Source: Undaria pinnatifida (taxonomy: Eukaryota; Sar; Phaeophyceae; Laminariales; Alariaceae). Taken from it: DNA of 64,000 nt. The notes beneath the pieces were generated by a model. It was not told where the DNA came from. It ran no database searches and saw only the letters and a program-made list of their open reading frames with translations. The first letter of the stretch is position 1; every line of letters begins with the position of its first letter. The stretch spans positions 9,335,290 to 9,399,289 of the forward strand of contig JABAKD010000027.1 of the NCBI GenBank assembly GCA_012845835.1, in the 5' to 3' direction. The position numbers and the translations under genes were made by a program. This document shows positions 55,863-64,000 of this stretch, piece by piece.

Positions 55863-56699
55863 AGTGCACGACATAAATGTAAAAAAACACCCAGGGATAT
55901 GAATAGGAAAGCAAGGCTCATACGAGTACTTGTACCTTACCAGGAAAGGAAGATAATTGAGAGGCGCTGTGCTGAAGATAGTGTGTAGAACTCACCCTGT
56001 CTCAAATAAGAAATTCAGCCTCGGCCAGAATTATTCCGGTTTCTTCCTTTTTTTCTTATTAATATTTAATTTCTGCTACTACTGCGGTAGGAGCAGCATT
56101 GTGCCTAGAATAATCTATCTGCACTGCACGTACTTGTACAAGTATCAGGTACTTACTTGATAGCGAGAAACAGGAATCCTGGCTGGGGCTGCGGGTTTCT
56201 TATTTGGGAGGGTGTCATCTGTACTGCCTTGAGCTCCCGGGTTTCTTGTCTTTCTAGAAGTATCAGCTTGCCATTTTTACGTCCTGTACTACTTTAAGAG
56301 TATCGTGCCGCCGGCCCTCTGATAAGCGGCGCCGGGGAATCTGCGTCTTGCTGCTGAGTTGTCGTTGTAAGGAGCTGCCTGGTCATCTACCACCATAGGC
56401 TCCTCGTTAATCCACGTCAAGCCTAGCGAGGTCGTGGGTGCATGTCTTTCATCCGAGACTGCACTCCACACCGTGCCTAGCGAGGAGGAAACCGATGCAT
56501 CACTTTCGTCCGACTCGCAAGGCGGCAAGGAAAAGCCGAGCTCGCAAGACTGGCAGCAGCACTTGCAGCAGCCTCCATGCTGCTGGCGGTTCTCAGCACC
56601 GTAGATGCCTTGGGGTTAACCACTGCGGGTCCGCCGCTACGTGCTGCTACGTGCTGCTACGTGTGTTAGCTCTGCGGGCAGAGTGTGCGGGCAGGTGTA
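55863..56699. other. No gene seen
   Basis: A short CTACGTGCTG tandem (about 56636-56662). No supported coding region. Confidence 0.35.
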
Positions 56700-56810
56700 C
56701 TTCGTGGTCTTTTCAAATTGAAATCTGGTTCTGTAGAGTAGGTAGACAGGCGTTTTTGGTGTTGGCAGGCTTCTCCTTCCTGCCAATGTTGGCAGATTCC
56801 CGGGCGCCGC
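56700..56810 (-). repeat. Inverted partner of 50044-50158
   Basis: See 50044-50158; identity is high and both ends are sharp. Confidence 0.8.
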
Positions 56811-56844
56811 AAATCATGGGCCTCTTCTGCTCCCTTTACATGTT

Positions 56845-57392
56845 TTAGTGGCATTCTTCTTTGCCTTGGGCGAGCGTAGCGGGCGGCGTCAGCCGCCCGC
56901 GAAGCAGAGCTCTTGTAGGTAATACGCATACAATTCTACTGCTGCTGTGTCTAGCAGCATGTAGGAACGCACAGCAAACAACGGTTCGTCGCGAAGGTAT
57001 CTTTGAATACACAAAAAAACGACCGTGATTCCCCCAACCGGTTTGAACCGGTACGTGAAAAAATACCACTTTATTCGAGTCTTCGACCTTCGACTGACCG
57101 AGGGTAACTGCTCTCGGCACAGACCTCACCTCCCAGGCTTCAGACCGGCTGTACGGATGCTGATCTGCAGCGCATGCTCGAGGGCGTCGATGTCAGCGCT
57201 GGGCGGAGCATCACGCGGTGGAGAAGGCGGAGGTTTGAGAGCGCAATCAAGGGCCGCTTTTCTTGCTGCAGCTGATGTTCGCAGCCCCCGTCGCCCGTAT
57301 CTGCACGTATCGGCCAATGCCACTGGACCACCGCCACCTCTGCTGTTGGCTCTCGATGCTGGTACAAATCCACCACCACTCGAGGGCCTCAT
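56845..57392 (-). CDS. Possible small two-exon gene
   Basis: Exon 1 57392-57130 and exon 2 56911-56845 join in phase 2. Donor GGGAG/GTGAGG is good; acceptor CCTACAAG/AGC has a poor pyrimidine tract. The product would be about 109 residues: a Gly, Arg and Ala-rich N-terminus, a segment DIDALEHALQISIRTAGLKP that may form a helix, and a short tail ending GKEECH. No family is recognised. ATG 57392 is the first Met after a stop. The composition differs from the AT-rich neighbours, which favours coding; the weak acceptor and small size argue against it. Confidence 0.35.
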
Positions 57393-58276
57393 GGCTCACG
57401 AAGGAACACCGCAAACGCGTACGAACAAGAACAGCGGTATCGTAGGACCAGGGTATGCATGTCGAGCAACCGAAAAGCACGAAATCGGTTATCATCCCCG
57501 CTCCCCTAATTTTAATAGCAATTCAAACAATTTCGGTTTATCATGCAACTCCTAAAATCAGGAACAGCACCTTCCCGGCAGATATTTTAGACTCTCCTCA
57601 ACATTCCAGCAGCGTGCCAGACGGGCCACTGATGGGAGACGTGAATCAAATAGAGCGAGAGGTGGAGCACCTGAGGGTCGTCATTACAAGGCTGGGCTCG
57701 GTTCAACCTGAAGGCAAAAGTAAGAAGCTTCCCATGTTGCACCTTAGTGCGCTTTTTTTGAGTGCAGTACGTAAAGAACACATCATCACCCATCAAGCAG
57801 GACGCACGAACGTGTACCTAGCATATCATAGGACGGCAGAGTTCCTAGCACCAGACTGGGGGTACCAGGGGTACCAGTACCAGGTACGAGGGTGTCAGGT
57901 GCCTGTCGTACCGCGTACCTGGTACTCGTCCTTAATAAGTGCCGTGCTTGGTGGCCGCTTCAACTTGTAGCATCATGCTGCGTGATGTTGACTTGTTGAA
58001 CCAACAGCAACCCGCCCACAGGTATCTCGCGCGTAATGTTAATATGTGAGAAAAGATATCCCGATGACGGATGACCCATGCACCGATGCATGACCGCATC
58101 TTGGTATTCGTCGATCTCCGGTGTTTGCGATGTTCAGATTCTGGTTTGGTTTCGGAATCACAGGCTGCGTATTGTATTCAGGTTATCCGAGGCTATTTGA
58201 TAAAAATATTTCAAAACCTACTATCATGGGAAAATTTTGAGCGATTAGTTTTTTTGCGTTAAGGCCATTTCTTATA
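57393..58276. other. No gene; palindrome-rich segment
   Basis: 57858-57925 has a dense run of GGTACC, CCAGGTAC and TACCTGGTAC. A plus frame 57455-57970 crosses it but has no recognised motif. Confidence 0.4.
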
Positions 58277-59014
58277 CAGTCGGGTTTGTCAGTCGAAAAC
58301 GGCCTTTTTCGACTGAAGCCCAAATCGAGCTTTCTTACACAGTCGAAAAAGGTCTTTTTCGACTCAACCTTTTTCGACTGAGAATTCCGACTGGCGGATC
58401 CAGTCGAAAAACTCGACTTTTTCGACTGGATCCTCCTAAAAAAATTTACACTTGTTTTTTGAACCGATCGCATCGTTCATCCCACCACCAAACACACACC
58501 CCCACGGCCACACGGCCACACACCCATACCAGGTACCACACTGCAGTATCATACAAGGCGCTGACGCTGGCGTGGCTATCACTGCTGTTGCTTCTCGCAG
58601 CAAGTCAGCGTGGCGCAAGTTCCACTCGCCAGCAGCGTGGGTCACACGACGGCAGCAGCGCGCTGTATCGATCCCATGCTGCCAACAACGGCTACGCTTG
58701 CTGTAGCTTTGGCGGCTCTCGGCTGAGTGCAACTCCACGAACGTAGCTTTGGCGGCTTTCGCATAAGCCCAAAGCCACCAACTCGCTCGGACGAGGGTTC
58801 GTCGAGCCGTTGCTCGCGGAGAAAGCGCGAAGCACAGAGCTGCCAACCGATTTCGACTGCTGGTACAGCAGTACTCCCTCACACCAACTGCCTATAGGAA
58901 GAGCACAACAACTATAAAATCGACTCGACTGACGATAAGAAGAAGGACCAGAAGATTTCAGTCGAAAAAAAGTCCAGTCGAAAAGGGCTGTTTTCGACTG
59001 GCGGAATCTGACTG
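58277..59014. mobile_element. 738-bp CAGTC-ended palindromic element, TA-flanked
   Basis: The left end CAGTCGGGTTTGTCAGTCGA and the right end, read in reverse, CAGTCAGATTCCGCCAGTCG are inverted repeats flanked by TA (58275-58276, 59015-59016). Many internal CAGTCGAAAA / TTTTCGACTG palindromes fill both ends. The middle has a duplicated AGCTTTGGCGGCT segment and no transposase. CAGT ends with TA suggest a Tc1/mariner-type non-autonomous element. A second copy starts at 63269. Confidence 0.75.
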
Positions 59015-59015
59015 T

Positions 59016-60290
59016 ATTATAAAAGTTAAAATACACTCCAGCTGTGAGATCGAAGGTTTTGTCGAAACTTATTTTTGCAAGCTGTGTGTGATACTCCGAT
59101 CTCGTATTACGGGTTGTGTGTCCTCATTAAGGATATAGGTCGGCGACTCCCCTTGCAACTACAGTGTAGCTATCAGGGTCAACAGGGTGATGTTAGGCAG
59201 CCTGTGCGCGGAAACTATAAAACCCGTTTCTGAGGGGGACAAAATCTGACAGCTGTGGAAGCAAATGCATCAGTTTATCAAGTGAATCCTGTAAGTCGAA
59301 TAACCGGCGAGGGGAGGGCGGAGTTTTGAAGGACGTGGGGGCCTGATTTTGATCAAAAAGGGGGCGGGAGGGGGGGAGGGGGGGAGGGACAGGTAGGTCA
59401 ATTTGTGCGTGGAAACTATGAATATTTCTTGTGGGGGAGGGGGGGGGGATGTGGCGGGGAAGGGGGGGGGGAGAAGGCTTTAGGTCGCATAGATGTAGGG
59501 GTTTGCTATACGCGTGGTGCTAGGTCTAGGCGATGGTGCGGGTGGTGGGGAAGGAGGGCGTTGGGGGCGGGGCGGGGTGGGAATTGCAGCAGCGGCATGG
59601 ACGGCTCTACAAAGATAGTGAGGCGATATCCAGGGCGTGGAAGTGTTTATTACTCTGGCAGGTTTCGATATTAGGTGGGGCGTTTGAGCAAGAGAAAGCG
59701 AGGAAAAAAAAAAAAAATCGGGGGGGGGGGGGGGGGGCGGAAAGGGTTTTCAAGAGGTTTCGGTCACATATAATATTAAAATACACTCCAGCTATGAGAT
59801 CAACGATTTGGTCGACACTGATCTTCGCAACATTGTGTGTGATCCTCCGATCGCGCGTATTAAACATATATGTAGGGGCTTGCTATATGCGCGGTGCTGG
59901 GTCTAGGCGATCGTGCGGGGTGTGGGGAAGGAGGGGGCGTCGGAGGGGGGGGGGGGGGGGGGGAGGGGAAATGAATGAAAGCTAAGTCATGGATGACTAG
60001 AAAGATAATGACATGATATCAATTGCTTAGAAGTGTTTATTACTCTGGCCGATTTCGATCGTAAGTGGGGCATCTGAACGAACTGGGCGGGGAACAAAAA
60101 AGGGGGGGGGGGGGGAGGAGGGCGGAGATGGGTTGGAGCTACGGCATGGATGGCTAGAAGGATACTGAGATGATATCAGCTGGCTGGTAGTGTTTGCTAC
60201 TCTGGTAGATTTTGATTTTAGGTGGGGCGTTTGAACAACAGGGACCGGGGGGGAGGGGGGGGACACTTCAATATGTGCGCGGAAACTATT
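59016..60290 (+). repeat. Long G-rich repeat with two hairpin-domain copies, second locus
   Basis: Same order as 19935-21335: hairpin at 59033-59092, decayed hairpin at 59785-59848, G-runs, AGTGTTTATTACTCTGGC-type sites, ending GTGCGCGGAAACTAT at 60276-60290. It lacks the solo LTR at the site equivalent to 21080. Confidence 0.85.
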
Positions 60291-60839
60291 TTAAAAATAA
60301 GTTTCAAGGACGTCAGCCGTGAGTTCGACGAATTTCAGGTCAATACTCATCTTTGCAAGCTGCGTTGTTGGTACTCGTAATATACTATATGGGAGAGTTT
60401 TTATTGGGAGTTATCCTATTTTTTGTCCACTATAATGGTAAGTGTTGGTATTTATACTCTAGGTGGGGAATTTTGAGCTAGGTAAAACATCACATCTGTT
60501 TTATAAATTTATTACTGTAGTTTCCACTATACTGCTCTATCATATGTATGGTAGGCGGTTTATTTTGTTTTTTTCTCTCCCCCCAGCTTAATGTCGGGAA
60601 AAGTACGAATACAGAATATTATTAGTTATCTATATGTTGCTCTTAATGCAGCATTCGAGAGTTGAAGTCAGCTACTCCCACGCCGAAAAGAATAAAAACT
60701 CCGTGGGACACGAACCCACTGTTTCAAATTGATACGCTGTCACTCTAATATTTAAATACATGTATATATTTTCGGGACGTCAGGTTTGAGTTCGACGAAT
60801 TTCAAGTCAGTACTCATATTTTGAAACTGCTTGCTGGTA
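60291..60839 (+). mobile_element. SINE-like bodies in tandem with a minus-strand tRNA-like part
   Basis: Body 1 starts directly at the end of the G-rich repeat, with hairpin at 60309-60366 and a full tail to about 60690. Then come CGTGGGACACGAACCCACTG and GATACGCTGTCACTCTAA, the complement of a tRNA T-arm and D-arm region. A second, more diverged hairpin body starts at about 60770 and is interrupted at 60838 by the MITE. Confidence 0.7.
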
Positions 60840-61005
60840 CAGTAGGTGGCCCTATATAGTGCGGGTATGTGTCACGAAAATTTACCCGCACTATACCGGG
60901 CACCCGCACCATATAAAAACCGGCCACTATAGAGGGGTCTATATTGTGCCAAACGATTTCACCCGCACAATATCGGACACCCGCACTATATAGGGCCACC
61001 TACTG
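60840..61005. mobile_element. Mariner-type MITE, second copy, inside a SINE body
   Basis: 166 bp, same ends as 28527-28706, with TA on both sides. Removing it restores a GTTGGTACTCGTAATATAC-like SINE sequence across the junction. Confidence 0.85.
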
Positions 61006-61254
61006 TACTTGTACTATGCTATGTGGGTAAAATTTTTGTATATGTATCCAAAAGTCAAATAATCCCAGTTCTGAGAGGTTGGAAGAGCTGTTATTTCTGG
61101 GCTCAGAAATCACCAGATCCGCTGATTTCTGGCCTCGATTATATCTGAACCCAGAAATAACGATGAATTCTGGTCCCATAGTGGATTTTTTTTATTTTTG
61201 GCGTCGGAGATCCCTGTTAAAGAGAGAAATAATAGCTGAAAATATTTCCCATAA

Positions 61255-61400
61255 TAGTTGGTCTAAGGACGTCAGCCGTGAGTTCGACGAATTTCGGGTC
61301 AATACTCATCTTTGCAAGCTGCGTTGTTGGTACTTGTAATATACTATGTGGGTGAGTTTTTTCTTAATAGGCGGGGTCCTATTCGGCACTTCGACGAAAA
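61255..61400 (+). mobile_element. SINE-like body with hairpin core, truncated
   Basis: Hairpin at 61268-61325, followed by GTTGTTGGTACTTGTAATATAC and a short tail. The upstream AT-rich start is replaced by AATAGTTGGTCTAAGG. Confidence 0.75.
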
Positions 61401-62339
61401 GTAGGGCAATATTGGTATAGTGCATGGGTGAATTTGACGAATCATAGACCGAATTTCGGTAAATATCCGGAATACAAGCACCACTGAAAATCGAGCTTTG
61501 TTGTGCATTTGATATAGTACATCTTTGTGTGATTGGCCAACAAGTACCTCCTGGTTGTATGACTGTATGACAGTCCAGGCAGACGAGAGTGAATGCTGTG
61601 CAGCCCGCGCGAGTGTCCACGCTTGTACCGAACTCGCTCGCAATAGACCACAGTGCACCGAAGTGCAAGCACAGACGACATGGCCTTACCCAGCGCGATA
61701 GGCACGCCGATGGAAGTGTATTCAGCAGGCATGCCACACTCACTCATACTGGTACGTACCGGTACCAAGTACCTGGTAGCAAGCGAAAACATAGACCCGC
61801 TGCCGCAGCAGCAGTGCAGCAGTAGAGTATTACAGCGGAGTAGCATTGATTGACAGCAGCAACGAACGGCAGCAGAAGATGATATTGCGATTCTCGGGGT
61901 ACACCGAAAACAGAACAGCTGCTAGCAGTAGGACGTACCACGCAGTCTCTTGAGAATCTTTTGCTGAGCGACCTATATACGTGCCGCCTGCATCATCGCG
62001 CTTCCCGGATACCTGGTACTTCACACAGACTGGTAGGTATTATAATATGTAAATGCAGGTACTACTGCTGTTGCAGCTATATTCACGCTTGCGTGAGTTG
62101 CGCTGACCATGCGGTCTTCGAGCGACGGAAGCCACATGGTGTCATGGTGCGGCCGTGATATCTAGAAATAATCTAGATGGCGTGACAAAGGCCAAGGTCA
62201 CGACGGCTGTGGGTGCTGTATACAGTAACAATAGTGACACGACGGTGACAGAAAAAATACCGATGGTGTTAATGTCACGTTGCTGCCGTAAGATAAAGAA
62301 ATGATAATCTAGATCGCGCGACGAAAGACAAGGCCACGA
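61401..62339. other. No gene seen
   Basis: ACCTGGTA-type palindromes cluster at 61748-61785 and near 62010. 62160-62340 has two diverged copies of TAATCTAGAT-GCG-GACAAAG-C-AGG. Confidence 0.4.
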
Positions 62340-62348
62340 TGACTCTGT

Positions 62349-62435
62349 GTGGGTAGTACAGTAGTACAGTAGTACAGTAGTACAGTAGTACAGTAGTACA
62401 GTAGTACAGTAGTACAGTAGTACAGTAGTACAGAA
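62349..62435 (+). repeat. 8-bp TAGTACAG tandem repeat
   Basis: About eleven uninterrupted units. Confidence 0.95.
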
Positions 62436-62639
62436 AGTAGTAGCGCCACGACGGTGGCAGTAACAACACCGACGATGGCGGCAGCCAGACAGGCGATCAC
62501 GAACATCTTCTAACGGGGATCTACGCGCTTTCGCGCTCGAAACAATTAATTATGACAAGATATCCCCCTATCTATAGGCGTGGGGCCGCCTATTCTTTTG
62601 TTTAGAAATATATATATATATGATAATATATATATACAT

Positions 62640-63262
62640 ATTATAAGAATAAAAGTACACTCCAGCTGTGAGATCGAATATTTTGTCGAAACTCATCTTT
62701 GCAAGCTGTGTGTGATACTCCGATCGCGCGTATTACGAGTGGTGTGTTCTCATTAAGGATATAGGTCGGCGACTCCCCTTGCAACTACAGCATTGTTCTA
62801 TCAGGGTCAACAGGGTGATGTTGGTCAGTCTGTGCGCGGAAACTATAAAACCGTATAAAGTTTATGTTTTGTTTTTGTCCACTGTAATGGTAAGTGTTGG
62901 TATTTTTACTTTAGCTGGGGAATTTTGGGCTAGACCTAACATGTAGTCTATGTATTTTATAAATTTATTGCTGTAGTTTCCACCATACTGCTTCATCATA
63001 TGTATGGTAGGTGGTTTATTTAGTCTGTTCTCCGCTTTAATATCGGGAGGAGTACGAATACAGAGTATTACTAGTTATCTAATATGTAAATATTAATACA
63101 GCATACGAGAATAAAGGTCGGCTACTCCCACCCTAAAAAAAACAAAACGAAAGACTCTGTGGGACTCGAACCCACGGTTCGAAGTTGATACGCTGTCACT
63201 CTAACATTCTATGCAAATATTTTCCGTCCGCCAGCCGTGAGTTCGACGAATTTCGGGTCAAT
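62640..63262 (+). mobile_element. Chimera of the G-rich-repeat start and a SINE-type tail
   Basis: 62656-62850 is the start of the G-rich family (hairpin 62656-62714, GGGTCAACAGGGTGATG, GCGCGGAAACTATAAAACC). It switches directly to the SINE tail (TTGTCCACTGTAATGGTAAG, TTTCCACCATACTG, GTACGAATACAGAGTATTA). Then comes a minus-strand tRNA-like part (about 63155-63215; GTGGGACTCGAACCCACGG is its T-arm complement) and another hairpin body (63228-63262), cut by the next element. Confidence 0.7.
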
Positions 63263-63268
63263 ATTACA

Positions 63269-64000
63269 CAGTCGGATTTGTCAGTCGAAAACGGCATTTT
63301 TCGACTGAAGCCCACATCGGGCTTTCATTCTTAAACACAGTCGACAAAGGGCTTTTTAGACTCATTTTTTTTCAACTGAGTTTTACGACTGGGGGATCTA
63401 GTCGAAAAACTCAACTTGACTTTTTCGACTGGATCTAGCAGTCGGAAAAACTCAGTCGAAAAAGTTTCACCCGTGTTTTCTTAACCCATCGCATCGCTCA
63501 TCCCACCACAACACACACCCACACGCCCACACACCCATACCAGATACCACATAGCAGTATCATACAACAGCGCCGACGCTGCCTTGGCTATCACTGCTGT
63601 TGCTTCTCGCCACAAGTCAGCGTGGCGCACTCCTAGCTCCTCTCGCTAGCAGCGTGTATCACACGACAGCAATAGCGCGCGTTATCGATGCCATTTCGCC
63701 AACAACGGCTACGCCTGCTGTAGCTTTGGCAGCTCTCGGCTGAGTGCAACGCCACGAATGTAGCGTTGGCGGCTTTCGGCTATGCCCAACGCCACCAACC
63801 CGGTTGGACGAAGGTTCGTCGCGCGCGAAGCACGCGTTGCTCGCGAAGAACGCGCGAGGCATAGAACTGCCAACCGATTTTCGCCTGCCATACAGCAGTA
63901 GTACTCCCTCACACCAACCGCCTCTAGGAAGAGCTCAAAAACTATAAAATCGACTCGTCTGACGGTAAGAAGAGGGACCAGAAGAATCCAGTCGAAAAAA
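63269..64000. mobile_element. CAGTC-ended palindromic element, second copy, cut by the window end
   Basis: Matches 58277-59014 from CAGTCGGATTTGTCAGTCGA onward. It interrupts a SINE hairpin body after GGGTCAATATTA. It includes low-complexity CACACCCACACGCCC and a duplicated AGC-TTGGC-GCT segment. Confidence 0.8.

Overview
The window is nuclear DNA from a repeat-rich, intron-rich eukaryote. There are no operons, no bacterial ribosome-binding sites and no rRNA. The few convincing genes are split by GT-AG introns and occasional GC-AG introns, with short exons. Proteins are rich in Ala, Gly and Glu. Telomere-like CCCTAA hexamers occur internally. The degenerate retroelement and the transposon-type gene remnant are of kinds I associate with stramenopiles. 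A brown alga is my best guess; this is inference from style, not from a diagnostic gene.

Layout. 1-13.2 kb is bounded by two arms (about 1.27 kb) of one inverted repeat. Inside are a truncated Ras/Rab-type GTPase exon, a tiny candidate acylated protein, a broken reverse transcriptase (4.1-6.2 kb) with a 223-bp tandem array behind it, a miniature LTR element (7.07-8.19 kb), a CCCAA array and a 328-bp tandem array. 15.9-17.6 kb is a 166-bp satellite split by an 852-bp terminal-inverted-repeat element. 18.9-21.3 kb holds a tRNA-Glu-like sequence, a 373-bp miniature LTR retroelement, its solo LTR, and a long G-rich repeat. 25.9-27.7 kb has two palindromic minisatellite arrays, and 28.0-28.7 kb a telomere-like array element and a mariner-type MITE. 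30.6-32.4 kb is the best intact gene, a two-exon single-pass membrane protein. 33-39 kb is MITEs and tandem repeats. 39.3-47.2 kb (minus) is a coiled-coil protein gene of at least nine exons whose introns are full of fold-back elements. 47.5-50 kb is a cluster of tRNA-headed SINE-like units. 51.5-54.3 kb is a broken transposon-type gene. 56.8-57.4 kb is a possible small two-exon gene. 58.3-64 kb is nested repeats.

The most interesting signal is a hairpin domain of about 58 nt with the tail TTTGCAAGCTG. It occurs in about fifteen copies in at least three otherwise unlike repeat families, and its stems are kept by compensating base changes. In several copies it follows a tRNA-like head, so it looks like a SINE core domain. 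A second strong signal is a pair of unrelated miniature LTR elements that share an identical 17-nt primer-binding site at the same 2-nt offset from their LTRs.

The genes do not form a visible pathway. The window is mostly a record of nested transposition, and several insertions can be read against empty sites elsewhere in the same window. Exon boundaries come from splice motifs and phase agreement only; no transcript evidence was available.
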